18,846 nt of DNA from Clostridiales bacterium (GTDB lineage: Bacteria; Bacillota; Clostridia; Peptostreptococcales; JAAYPU01): the NCBI GenBank assembly GCA_012519645.1, contig JAAYPU010000046.1, positions 1 through 18,846 on the forward strand, read 5' to 3'. Below the pieces are notes generated by a model. The model did not search any database. It saw only the letters and a program-made list of their open reading frames with translations, and was not told where the DNA came from. Both the position numbers and the translations under genes were made by a program. This document shows positions 1 to 5,961 of the stretch, in pieces (position 1 is the stretch's first letter; each line of letters starts with the position of its first letter).

Positions 1-33
1 ATTTATTATTAAATATTAAGCAGGAGAGGCAAC

Positions 34-1068
34 ATGTACATAGATGAGTTTGATTATGATTTACCTAAAGAGCTTATTGCACAAAAACCTCTAAAAAAGA
101 GAGATGAGTCGCGATTAATGATTATTGATAAAAACACCGGTGCTATAGAGCACAAGGTGTTTTATGATATTTTAGATTATCTTCATGAAGGAGACTGCCT
201 TGTGCTGAACGATTCAAAAGTTCTACCCGCAAGGCTTTTCGGCGAAAAAAAGTCTACAGGTGCAAAAATAGAATTTTTGTTAATAAAAAGAATGGACATA
301 GATACATGGGAAACAATGGTTAGGCCGGGCAAGAGATTGAAGCCGGGAGACAAGGTAGCTTTTGGAGAAAATGAAGAGTTGACAGCTGAAATATTGGATT
401 ATGGCGATAATGGTACGAGAATTGCAAGGTTTATTTATGAAGGTTTATTTGAGGAGCTTATTGATTCAATAGGAAGCATTCCTTTACCTCCATATATTCA
501 CAGGGAAAGCGATACAGAAGATAAAGAAAGGTATCAAACAGTATATTCAAAGTATGACGGATCAGTTGCCGCAGCAACGGCCGGATTGCATTTTACTGAA
601 GAACTTTTGCGGAAAATAGCCTCAAAAGGAGTAAAAACTGCATATGTTACACTTCATGTAGGCATAGGAACATTTCGGCCTGTAAAATGTAAAAATATTT
701 TAGATCACTCTATGCATTTCGAGAGCTATAGTATAGATGAAAAAAATGCAGATATAATCAATGATGTTAAATCAAATGGCGGAAGAATAATTGCAGTAGG
801 GACAACCTCAACAAGAACCTTAGAGAGCGCTGCAGACAATAATGGATTCATAAAACCCTGTAATTCATCCACTAATCTCTTTATTTATCCCGGATACACA
901 TTTAAAATAATAGATGCTATGATTACAAATTTTCATTTGCCAAAATCTACTCTGCTCATGCTAGTTTCGGCACTGGCCGGTAAAGATATGATATTAAAGG
1001 CTTATAATATAGCGGTAGAGGAAAAATACAGATTTTTCAGTTATGGAGATGCTATGTTTATATATTAG
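34..1068 (+). CDS. queA: S-adenosylmethionine:tRNA ribosyltransferase-isomerase QueA
   Basis: QueA transfers and isomerises the ribosyl group of S-adenosylmethionine onto preQ1 already placed at tRNA position 34, giving epoxyqueuosine. It is a cytosolic enzyme of queuosine synthesis. The 344-residue length is normal for the family. Visible family motifs are the N-terminal YDLPKELIAQKP, RDESRLM, LPPYIHR near residue 150, the ATAGLHFT segment near 180, HVGIGTFRPVK near 207, AVGTTSTRTLES near 255 and TNFHLPKSTLLML near 300. The ATG at 34 follows an AGGAGAGG ribosome-binding site. tgt, which performs the preceding step of the same pathway, lies downstream, separated by one small membrane-protein gene and repeat-rich DNA. 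The last codons and the TAG stop form the left arm of a 14-bp hairpin (1056-1086), which is unusual. The upstream promoter is outside the window. Assignment is secure. Confidence 0.97.
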   Translation: MYIDEFDYDLPKELIAQKPLKKRDESRLMIIDKNTGAIEHKVFYDILDYLHEGDCLVLNDSKVLPARLFGEKKSTGAKIEFLLIKRMDIDTWETMVRPGKRLKPGDKVAFGENEELTAEILDYGDNGTRIARFIYEGLFEELIDSIGSIPLPPYIHRESDTEDKERYQTVYSKYDGSVAAATAGLHFTEELLRKIASKGVKTAYVTLHVGIGTFRPVKCKNILDHSMHFESYSIDEKNADIINDVKSNGGRIIAVGTTSTRTLESAADNNGFIKPCNSSTNLFIYPGYTFKIIDAMITNFHLPKSTLLMLVSALAGKDMILKAYNIAVEEKYRFFSYGDAMFIY

Positions 1069-1086
1069 CGAAGCTAATATATAAAC
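1056..1086 (+). repeat. Perfect hairpin overlapping the queA stop codon
   Basis: Positions 1056-1069 (GTTTATATATTAGC) pair perfectly with 1073-1086 across a GAA triloop, giving a 14-bp stem. The queA stop codon TAG (1066-1068) is inside the left arm, so the right arm is an inverted copy of the end of the gene. No T-run follows, so it does not look like an ordinary intrinsic terminator, although it could protect the mRNA 3' end. The tip is the GCGAAGC heptamer, known as an exceptionally stable DNA mini-hairpin. Confidence 0.8.
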
Positions 1087-1087
1087 A

Positions 1088-1231
1088 AATTAAGAATTAA
1101 GAATTATGATTGAATAAGTTGTTAGTAATTAGTGATTAGTGGTTAGTAAGTTGATGTAGATTTTGTGTTTGCAAGACACAAAATCCTCCTTATCTATTAG
1201 TTCTTAGTTCTTAGTTATTAGTTATTAGTTC
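1088..1231. repeat. Heptad tandem arrays around a 10-bp-stem hairpin
   Basis: Three runs in this queA-downstream gap keep a strict 7-nt period. AATTAAG/AATTATG occurs three times (1088-1108). TTAGTRR occurs four times (1122-1149). TTAGTTC/TTAGTTA occurs five times without a gap (1197-1231). Between the second and third lies a perfect hairpin, GATTTTGTGT (1159-1168) with ACACAAAATC (1176-1185) and a 7-nt loop. The gap ends near 1266-1278 with GATGC-GAA-GTATC, a short GAA-triloop hairpin containing one G-T pair. No gene is visible in the array. Confidence 0.75.
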
Positions 1232-1305
1232 CCTTAGATATACACCGGACTACGAACTCCGGACCGATGCGAAGTATCATTATTCAATTTGTAGAGGTGA
1301 GGATT

Positions 1306-1536
1306 ATGAAGAAAATTTTAGTTGGCGGATTTCTTTCACTGATTGGCAGTATTTGGACTTTGGCAATTGCTATTATTGCGGGAAACAATCTGGTTTCAAG
1401 TTGGACAAATCCCCCTGGAAGATTTTTAACAACAGTATCAGAGATGGAGTTGATATTTGTTTTCGGTTTGTCCATCTTTTTGGTTATCGTGGGAATTCTT
1501 ATTATGGTAATCGAATTTTTTAAGAAAGACAAATAA
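1306..1536 (+). CDS. Small two-helix membrane protein, unknown function
   Basis: I do not recognise a named family. The ATG at 1306 is preceded by a good GAGGTGAGG ribosome-binding site, so I prefer it to the in-frame ATG at 1267, which lies inside a hairpin and has no binding site. The product is 76 residues. A lysine pair at the N terminus is followed by one hydrophobic segment (about residues 5-25), a polar loop containing NPPGRF, and a second hydrophobic segment (about 49-69), ending in a charged EFFKKDK tail. This predicts a small inner-membrane protein with two helices. It sits between queA and tgt, flanked on both sides by heptad repeats, and may have been inserted into an older queA-tgt unit. 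The antisense frame over the same bases is a shadow. Confidence 0.65.
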   Translation: MKKILVGGFLSLIGSIWTLAIAIIAGNNLVSSWTNPPGRFLTTVSEMELIFVFGLSIFLVIVGILIMVIEFFKKDK

Positions 1537-1552
1537 GGTAACCCTGGTTAAA

Positions 1553-1673
1553 TAGTGATTAGTGAATAGTGATTAGTGATTAGTGAATGATGAAATTTGC
1601 TTAAAGCAAATTTCTTTCTTAATTACCAATTATCAATTATAATTACCAATTACCCTATACCCTATACCCTAAT
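1553..1673. repeat. Heptad tandem arrays around a palindrome upstream of tgt
   Basis: Five uninterrupted heptads, TAGTGAT/TAGTGAA, fill 1553-1587. A perfect palindrome follows: GAAATTTGC (1592-1600) pairs with GCAAATTTC (1606-1614), and T1601-A1605 can extend it. On the other side come AATTACC/AATTATC units (1621-1647, one of them 6 nt long) and three CCCTATA/CCCTAAT units (1653-1673). The last unit ends just before the tgt ribosome-binding site. No U-tract or promoter consensus is evident. Confidence 0.75.
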
Positions 1674-1685
1674 ATGGAGGAAATC

Positions 1686-2804
1686 ATGGATGCAGTAACT
1701 TTTGAATTGATAAAAAAATGTTCCAAGACCAAAGCACGGTTGGGAAAGATAAAAACACCTCATGGATATATAGAGACACCGGTTTTTATGCCGGTAGGCA
1801 CACAGGCAACTGTGAAGGCTATAAAAACAGAAGAATTGAAGGAAATGGGTGCACAAATTATTCTGTCAAATACATACCATTTGTATTTGAGACCCGGACA
1901 TGAGTTGATACAAGAAGCAGGAGGACTTCATAAATTCATGAATTGGGATGGCTCAATATTAACTGACAGCGGAGGTTTTCAGGTATTTAGTCTTGGTGAT
2001 TTAAGAAAAATAACAGAAGAGGGAGTTACTTTCAGATCTCATATAGATGGCTCAAAACATTTCTTATCACCTGAAAAGGCTATTGAAATCCAAGGTGCAT
2101 TAGGCTCTGATATAATGATGGCTTTCGATGAGTGTCCACCCTATCCGGCTGACAGAGAATATGTAAAAGCATCCTTGGAACGAACTACGCGATGGGCAAA
2201 GAGATGCAAGGATGTACATAATAAAAATGAAAAGCAATCTATATTTGGTATTATACAAGGTGGAATGTATAAGGATCTTCGATATGAAAGCGCCTGCCAA
2301 TTGGTCGAGATGGATTTTCCGGGTTATGCATTAGGTGGATTAAGTGTAGGTGAACCAAAAGAGATAATGTACGAGGTGCTGGATTATGCACCGGATTTTA
2401 TGCCGGCCCATAAGCCAAGATATTTGATGGGTGTTGGGAGCCCGGATTACCTGCTGGAAGGAGTAGAAAGAGGTATAGATATGTTTGACTGTGTTCTACC
2501 TACTCGAATTGCCAGAAACGGAACAGCTATGACGTCAAAGGGGCGGGTAGTTATAAAAAATGCCGCATATGAAAGAGATTTTTCTCCTTTAGATTCCGAA
2601 TGTGATTGTTATACCTGCAGGAATTATTCCAGAGCCTATTTGCGCCATTTATTTAAAGCAAATGAAATATTATCTTCTATGCTGTTAACACATCATAATC
2701 TTCATTTTTTAATCAGCTTGATGAAAAAAACCAGAAAAGCTATTGAAGAAGACAGATTTTCAGAATTTAAAAAGTCATTTTACGATGCATATGGTGAAAT
2801 ATAA
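1686..2804 (+). CDS. tgt: tRNA-guanine transglycosylase Tgt
   Basis: Bacterial Tgt exchanges guanine 34 of GUN-anticodon tRNAs for preQ1, the step before QueA. The start is ATG 1686, placed 5 nt after a GGAGG site (1676-1680); the in-frame ATG at 1674 overlaps that site. This gives 372 residues, normal for the bacterial enzyme. Key residues are visible. DSGGFQ starts at Asp94, the general acid/base. GGLSVGEP lies near 217. FDCVLPTR carries the predicted nucleophile Asp268. The zinc site is Cys306, Cys308, Cys311 and His337, with spacing identical to the family pattern C-x-C-x2-C-x25-H. The gene is followed by a DUF1294 gene after only 2 nt. Repeat-rich DNA separates it from upstream genes, so its promoter is unclear. 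Confidence 0.97.
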   Translation: MDAVTFELIKKCSKTKARLGKIKTPHGYIETPVFMPVGTQATVKAIKTEELKEMGAQIILSNTYHLYLRPGHELIQEAGGLHKFMNWDGSILTDSGGFQVFSLGDLRKITEEGVTFRSHIDGSKHFLSPEKAIEIQGALGSDIMMAFDECPPYPADREYVKASLERTTRWAKRCKDVHNKNEKQSIFGIIQGGMYKDLRYESACQLVEMDFPGYALGGLSVGEPKEIMYEVLDYAPDFMPAHKPRYLMGVGSPDYLLEGVERGIDMFDCVLPTRIARNGTAMTSKGRVVIKNAAYERDFSPLDSECDCYTCRNYSRAYLRHLFKANEILSSMLLTHHNLHFLISLMKKTRKAIEEDRFSEFKKSFYDAYGEI

Positions 2805-2806
2805 AA

Positions 2807-3091
2807 ATGCAGTATATAAGTTTTGAAAAAATAATAATTTCTTATTTTTTATTAATAAATGTTATTGGTTTTACAATGGTTCTTGTAGATAAATACCGTT
2901 CTGTCCATAAAAAGTGGAGAATTCGGGAACGCTCGATATTTATAATTGCTATTTTGGGCGGAGGAATAGGTGTGTATTGCGGCATGTACTTATATAAGCA
3001 CAAAACAAACCATAAATATTTTGTATGGGGCATTCCTGCAATTATCGTATTGCAGATCATATGTGTATACTATGTTGTAATCAATTGGTAA
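2807..3091 (+). CDS. DUF1294 family small membrane protein
   Basis: This 94-residue hydrophobic protein matches the DUF1294 pattern: an N-terminal helix (about residues 8-27), the conserved DKYRS...WRIRE segment (about 28-42), a glycine-rich second helix containing GGGIGVYCGM (about 51-62), a HKTNHKYF motif, and a third helix near the C terminus. The family is widespread in bacteria and its function is not established. The ATG lies 2 nt after the tgt stop with only a weak GGTGA upstream, which suggests translational coupling to tgt. No terminator is obvious between this gene and the yajC promoter. Confidence 0.8.
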   Translation: MQYISFEKIIISYFLLINVIGFTMVLVDKYRSVHKKWRIRERSIFIIAILGGGIGVYCGMYLYKHKTNHKYFVWGIPAIIVLQIICVYYVVINW

Positions 3092-3120
3092 TACATATGA
3101 AAAGCTCCCGATTCTTTTTG

Positions 3121-3148
3121 TTGATTTTTTTACCCTTTATAGTATAAT
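3121..3148 (+). promoter_or_regulatory. Candidate sigma-A promoter for yajC
   Basis: TTGATT (3121-3126) and TATAAT (3143-3148) are separated by 16 nt in the gap between the DUF1294 gene and yajC. The -10 box is perfect and the -35 matches four of six consensus bases. Transcription would start near 3155, about 30 nt before the yajC start codon. Confidence 0.6.
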
Positions 3149-3185
3149 CTAATTTGAATAGTCTGAATATTGAAGGAGGATTTTT

Positions 3186-3647
3186 ATGAATTACCAAGTG
3201 CTTATATACCCGGTTTTTTTAGTTTTAGTTTTCTATTTTCTTCTTATACGACCACAGAAGAAACGTGAAAGTCAAATTAATCAAATGAGAAATAACCTTA
3301 AAGTTGGGGATAAGATAATTACGATTGGCGGGCTTTATGGAAAAGTAGTTAAAATCAAGGATGATAAGCTTACTATTGAATTAGAAGGAAGCGGAGATAA
3401 AACACTTATTACAGTGGCTAAATGGGGAATATCTTCCATAGACCAATCCGGAAAGCTTGAATCAAATAAAAAAGAAGAAAACAAAAAAGATTCTACAAGG
3501 AAAACAACCAGAGCAAAAAAAGCTGAAGTTGAAGCTGCAAGCGAAGAAGTTCAGGATAATGGCGGACAAGATGTTAAGGAAAATTCCAATGAAACGGAAG
3601 CAGCAGTTGATAATGATATTATAGATGATTCAGAAGAAAAACAATAA
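3186..3647 (+). CDS. yajC: Preprotein translocase accessory subunit YajC
   Basis: YajC is a small single-helix membrane protein that associates with SecD-SecF in the Sec export machinery. The start follows a strong GAAGGAGGA site. The hydrophobic segment (about residues 3-21) leads into the diagnostic FFLLIRPQKKR-type motif, here FYFLLIRPQKKRE, and then into the conserved cytosolic region NNLKVGDKIITIGGLYGKVVKI. The family core ends near residue 85. The rest, to residue 153, is a low-complexity charged tail rich in Lys, Glu and Asp that is longer than usual and probably disordered. The gene has its own promoter and terminator, so it seems to be transcribed alone although secD and secF lie about 4.6 kb downstream on the same strand. 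Confidence 0.95.
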   Translation: MNYQVLIYPVFLVLVFYFLLIRPQKKRESQINQMRNNLKVGDKIITIGGLYGKVVKIKDDKLTIELEGSGDKTLITVAKWGISSIDQSGKLESNKKEENKKDSTRKTTRAKKAEVEAASEEVQDNGGQDVKENSNETEAAVDNDIIDDSEEKQ

Positions 3648-3654
3648 AATAATG

Positions 3655-3680
3655 AAAAAGAAGTGAAAGCTTCTTTTTTT
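3655..3680 (+). terminator. Intrinsic terminator after yajC
   Basis: AAAAAGAAG (3655-3663) pairs with CTTCTTTTT (3670-3678) across a 6-nt loop, followed by more T residues. It lies 8 nt after the yajC stop. It also covers the GTG at 3663, which argues against that GTG as the start of the next gene. Confidence 0.75.
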
Positions 3681-3689
3681 ATTTTTATA

Positions 3690-3718
3690 TTGAAAAAATT
3701 TCTTCTGATATTTATTAT
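3690..3718 (+). promoter_or_regulatory. Candidate sigma-A promoter for the MerR regulator
   Basis: TTGAAA (3690-3695) and TATTAT (3713-3718) have an optimal 17-nt spacer and lie just after the yajC terminator. Transcription would start near 3725, about 50 nt before the chosen TTG start codon. Confidence 0.5.
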
Positions 3719-3773
3719 ATTTGCAGGTGCTTCATATTTTGATCTGTCTCATGAAGAACAAAGGAGTGATTTT

Positions 3774-4607
3774 TTGGGAAATAAATGGTCAATAAAAAAG
3801 TTATCCATAGGTGAAATTTCAAAAATGCATAATGTTTCTATAAAGATGCTTCGATATTGGGATGAGATAGGACTTTTTAAACCCATATATATTGATCCGG
3901 ATACTGGTTATAGATATTACTCCACATATCAATTCCATACATTGAACTTTATTATATATATGAAAAAGCTTGGCTTATCATATGCTGAAATAAAGGAACA
4001 TCTGTCTACACAAGATTATGAATATCATTTGGAACTCTTTAAAAAACATCTTGAGTTAACAAATAAAAAGATAGAAGAACTTAACTCTATAAAGGAAAAT
4101 CTTTCAGGATATGTGGATGGAATGGAAGAAGTGTTAAAGATAAAAGAACTGGATGAAGTCACTGTTAAATCATATCCGGAAACAAAAATTATTTTAATTA
4201 AAGAAAAGATATATTCCAGGATAGAGTTTGAAAAAACAGTAAAAAAACTTGAAAAAATAATTTTCGGAAATCCTACGCTGTTGCTTCCTAAAGTATCACT
4301 TATTATTGATAAAAACAATTTCCTCGATATGAAGTTTGATGAATATGACGGGGCATTTATAACCGCTGAAGAATATGAAGCCAAAAAGGAATTTATACAA
4401 ATACTGCCGGCAGGCGAGTATGCGTCAATTTGTTTTTGGGCAAAGCTGGAAGATTCGCTGCCGTTTTTTATAAAAATAAAAAATTATATAGATGAGCACG
4501 GATATGAAGTAAAAGGAGATATTATCAGAAGAGTAGTCGCTCCCGGTGTATTTCAAAATGACAGAGGCCATTTAGGAGAAATACGAGTACCAATAAAGAA
4601 AAAATAA
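3774..4607 (+). CDS. MerR-family transcriptional regulator with GyrI-like effector domain
   Basis: The frame stays open back to a GTG at 3663, but that codon is inside the yajC terminator. I place the start at TTG 3774, which follows an AAGGAGTG site (3761-3768), giving 277 residues. The winged helix-turn-helix begins near residue 10: LSIGEISKMHNVSIKMLRYWDEIGLF, then GYRYYS and a KKLGLSYAEIKEHL segment typical of MerR. A helical linker (about 75-110) would form the dimer coiled coil. The C-terminal half (about 120-277), including PAGEYASICFW and EIRVPIKK, resembles the BmrR/GyrI ligand-binding fold. Such proteins activate multidrug-response promoters when bound to a small molecule. The ligand is not deducible here. 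It has its own promoter and terminator, and a long dyad just downstream (4662-4690) is a possible target. Confidence 0.88.
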   Translation: MGNKWSIKKLSIGEISKMHNVSIKMLRYWDEIGLFKPIYIDPDTGYRYYSTYQFHTLNFIIYMKKLGLSYAEIKEHLSTQDYEYHLELFKKHLELTNKKIEELNSIKENLSGYVDGMEEVLKIKELDEVTVKSYPETKIILIKEKIYSRIEFEKTVKKLEKIIFGNPTLLLPKVSLIIDKNNFLDMKFDEYDGAFITAEEYEAKKEFIQILPAGEYASICFWAKLEDSLPFFIKIKNYIDEHGYEVKGDIIRRVVAPGVFQNDRGHLGEIRVPIKKK

Positions 4608-4622
4608 ACCAAGATCAAATAG

Positions 4623-4650
4623 AATCCTCTCAAAAGAGAGGATTTTGATT
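4623..4650 (+). terminator. Intrinsic terminator after the MerR gene
   Basis: AATCCTCTC (4623-4631) pairs with GAGAGGATT (4636-4644) across an AAAA loop, followed by TTGATTTTG. A 9-bp perfect stem and a T-rich tail 15 nt after the stop codon make this a convincing terminator. Confidence 0.85.
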
Positions 4651-4661
4651 TTGCTGTTTCT

Positions 4662-4701
4662 TTTAGGTCATATTATGTAATATGCCTAAATATAATATAA
4701 T
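4662..4701 (+). promoter_or_regulatory. Long dyad with adjoining -10 boxes upstream of the TIGR04086-like gene
   Basis: TTTAGG (4662-4667) and CATATTA (4669-4675) are mirrored by TAATATG (4678-4684) and CCTAAA (4685-4690), a 28-29 bp dyad broken only by one unpaired T at 4668. It is followed directly by two overlapping TATAAT boxes (4691-4696 and 4696-4701). No good -35 hexamer is visible at normal spacing. A dyad in the -35/spacer region with a poor -35 is typical of activator-controlled promoters. The neighbouring MerR protein is an obvious candidate ligand, but that is inference. Confidence 0.5.
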
Positions 4702-4728
4702 CAAAATACAGAAAAATGGGGTGTTCAT

Positions 4729-5112
4729 TTGTTTGATAAAAATAGTATGAGAGAGAATGGAAATATATACTTAAAGTCACTTGTGGCAGGACTTGTTGTT
4801 TGTTTATTGCTTATGCTGCTTTTTAGTATTATTATGAGCCTTACTCCAATATCTGAAAAGTGGATCGCATATTATAGCTTAGCAATAATTGCGATTGCTT
4901 GTTTAGTCTCAGGCATGGTAGCAGGGTATTATAAAAAAAGAAGAGGGATACTAAATGGTATTATTCATGCTGTTGTATTGATGTTTGTATTGTTTTGGAT
5001 CTATTACTTTGCAGTTGAAGATATTGCCATTACCAATATGGTAAATCTAAGACATTTAGTTTGTATAATTTGCGGTGCAATAGGCGGGATGGTTGGAGTT
5101 AATGCTAAATAA
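4729..5112 (+). CDS. TIGR04086 / DUF3792-like integral membrane protein
   Basis: This 127-residue protein starts with TTG 4729, 5 nt after a GGGGTG site. No other start fits better. It has four hydrophobic segments, at about residues 14-37, 43-63, 75-95 and 103-125, with a positively charged GYYKKRRGILNG loop between the second and third. Size, topology, glycine-rich helices and location between yajC and the scfA/scfB genes match the Firmicutes membrane family TIGR04086 (related to DUF3792), which is often found beside yajC and the six-cysteine peptide genes. Its function is unknown. I infer a role near Sec or peptide export only from location. Family assignment is from memory of the pattern rather than a search. 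Confidence 0.72.
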   Translation: MFDKNSMRENGNIYLKSLVAGLVVCLLLMLLFSIIMSLTPISEKWIAYYSLAIIAIACLVSGMVAGYYKKRRGILNGIIHAVVLMFVLFWIYYFAVEDIAITNMVNLRHLVCIICGAIGGMVGVNAK

Positions 5113-5118
5113 CTAAGG

Positions 5119-5247
5119 GTCCGGAGTCCTGAGTCCGGTGTATGGTCTCAGGTCTCAGGTCTCAGCTTGAGTATAGATTACAGATGATAGATGAAAGAAA
5201 AAAGTTTAAGTTGAAATTTGCATAAGCAAAATTTTTAATTATATTTC
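5119..5247. repeat. Heptad arrays and AAATTTGC hairpin after the TIGR04086-like gene
   Basis: GTCCGGA/GTCCTGA/GTCCGGT (5119-5139) is followed by three exact GGTCTCA units (5144-5164), both in strict 7-nt phase. A short AGATGA repeat lies near 5181-5194. AAATTTGC (5214-5221) pairs with GCAAAATTT (5226-5234) with one bulged base. No gene is visible in this part of the 391-nt gap between 5112 and scfA. Confidence 0.65.
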
Positions 5248-5320
5248 AGTTGGCAGAAGAAACCTATGAATTAAATTCATGATTTCCTTGCATAATTTCG
5301 CCAACTATTTGTTTCACAAA
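5248..5320. repeat. Left copy of a structured inverted repeat flanking scfA
   Basis: Positions 5280-5320 are an exact reverse complement of 5766-5806 (41 bp). Within this copy CTATTTGT (5305-5312) pairs with ACAAATAG (5316-5323); read on the minus strand the loop is GAA. A longer fold is also possible: AGTTGGC (5248-5254) with GCCAACT (5300-5306), enclosing the palindrome ATGAATT-A-AATTCAT (5266-5280). The element is not coding and has no resemblance to a tRNA. Confidence 0.8.
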
Positions 5321-5441
5321 TAGGGCAAGCAAAGATCAGTTTTCAGTTCAGCACTGACACCGGGTCAGAAACCCACGCCGGACGCCGGACCTCGAACTGA
5401 TGCGAAGCATCATAGTTATTAGTTTTTAGTTACCGGCTGCA
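5321..5441. repeat. GCCGGAC heptads and GCGAAGC mini-hairpin upstream of scfA
   Basis: TCAGTTT/TCAGTTC precedes three phased heptads, GCCGGAC, GCCGGAC and CTCGAAC (5377-5397). TGATGC (5398-5403) and GCATCA (5407-5412) then form a perfect hairpin with a GAA triloop, the same GCGAAGC tip as at the end of queA. The scfA promoter begins directly after a further TTAGT-rich stretch. The G+C-rich units stand out from the AT-rich surroundings. Confidence 0.65.
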
Positions 5442-5469
5442 TTGACAATGCCGGTTATTGTGTTATAAT
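5442..5469 (+). promoter_or_regulatory. Very strong promoter of scfA
   Basis: Consensus TTGACA (5442-5447) and consensus TATAAT (5464-5469) are separated by 16 nt, and TGT immediately before the -10 supplies an extended -10 element (5461-5463). It is the best promoter in the window. Transcription would start near 5476, leaving a leader of about 28 nt with an AGGGGG ribosome-binding site (5491-5496). Confidence 0.85.
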
Positions 5470-5503
5470 TTACCTGTCAAAAATAATTTTAGGGGGCAAT
5501 GTT

Positions 5504-5677
5504 ATGAAGTACGTTAAGGTAATATCTAAAGCATCTTTTAAAAGCGTATGCGGAAAGGGTTGCGGAGAGTGTCAAACTTCTTGTCAGTCAGCATGTAAAA
5601 CATCATGTACAGTTGCTAATCAAAAGTGTGAAAACACCGGTAAGCAAGACAAAGATATATTTGATGATATGAAGTAG
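5504..5677 (+). CDS. scfA: SCIFF-type ranthipeptide precursor ScfA, with seven cysteines
   Basis: This 57-residue peptide is the precursor modified by ScfB. It contains the near-invariant SCIFF core CGECQTSCQSACKTSCTV, followed by ANQKCEN. Cysteines are at 16, 20, 23, 27, 31, 35 and 42. The last six have the classical spacing; Cys16 is an extra one. In characterised homologues the maturase joins a core cysteine to a threonine five residues later; the equivalent pair here is Cys31-Thr36. The N-terminal MKYVKVISKASFK is the presumed leader bound by the RRE domain of ScfB. The tail after Cys42 is 15 residues, lysine- and aspartate-rich. The ATG is 7 nt after AGGGGG. The gene has a powerful promoter and lies between 41-bp inverted repeats. 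SCIFF peptides have been proposed as signalling molecules in some clostridia; the role here is unknown. Confidence 0.95.
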   Translation: MKYVKVISKASFKSVCGKGCGECQTSCQSACKTSCTVANQKCENTGKQDKDIFDDMK

Positions 5678-5765
5678 CTTTTTCAGGTTTTGGACCGTAT
5701 AATAGTCTCTTTTCAACTTATATATTGCATTTTGATAAAGAGTCTGCCTTTAATAGTTCGCTCTG

Positions 5766-5830
5766 TTTGTGAAACAAATAGTTGGCGAAATTATGCAAGG
5801 AAATCAAAAATCAATATTTTTTAGATTTCC
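5766..5830. repeat. Right copy of the inverted repeat flanking scfA
   Basis: Positions 5766-5806 match the reverse complement of 5280-5320 exactly. The upstream edge allows CTGTTTGT-GAA-ACAAATAG (5763-5781), an 8-bp stem with one G-T pair and a GAA triloop. Beyond the shared core, GGAAATC (5799-5805) can pair with GATTTCC (5824-5830) around a different inner AAAAAT/ATTTTT stem, so the two copies share a base but have unrelated tips. Confidence 0.8.
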
Positions 5831-5908
5831 GGGCTATAGGTTTAAAGGAGACTTTTTTATTATACATGGAATTATGAAATATTTATTGTACGCATTCTTT
5901 TTATTGTA

Positions 5909-5937
5909 TTGAAAATTAAAATTATATAAAATATATA
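5909..5937 (+). promoter_or_regulatory. Candidate promoter of scfB
   Basis: TTGAAA (5909-5914) and TATATA (5932-5937) have a 17-nt spacer. It is clearly weaker than the scfA promoter. The scfB start codon lies 24 nt downstream behind GGAGTGGTGA. AT-richness here makes chance matches likely. Confidence 0.45.
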
Positions 5938-5961
5938 CGTTAGATATCGGAGTGGTGATCA

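Larger units (their letters stand above)
5678..5961. other. scfA-scfB intergenic region
   Basis: This 284-nt gap holds the right inverted repeat and the scfB promoter, each listed separately. I see no clear terminator after scfA: AGTCTCTTT near 5704 and AAAGAGTCT near 5738 pair with one mismatch over a long loop and without a U-tract. There is no further open frame with a ribosome-binding site. Confidence 0.5.

Noticed and set aside
1267..1305. Upstream ATG start for the small membrane protein
   Set aside because: It sits inside a hairpin with no ribosome-binding site, while ATG 1306 has GAGGTGAGG at good spacing and begins with a normal MKK membrane-protein start.
1592..1614. Intrinsic terminator before tgt
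   Set aside because: The palindrome is perfect but AT-rich with no run of T residues after it, and it resembles the other module palindromes that also lack U-tracts.
3663..3773. GTG start adding 37 residues, with a hydrophobic stretch, to the MerR regulator
   Set aside because: The GTG is within the yajC terminator and upstream of the regulator's own promoter; the extension is AT-rich non-coding DNA. TTG 3774 has AAGGAGTG upstream.
5280..5806. Insertion sequence or transposon around scfA
   Set aside because: The inverted repeats enclose no transposase and no target-site duplication is evident; scfA is a conserved gene at its usual locus.
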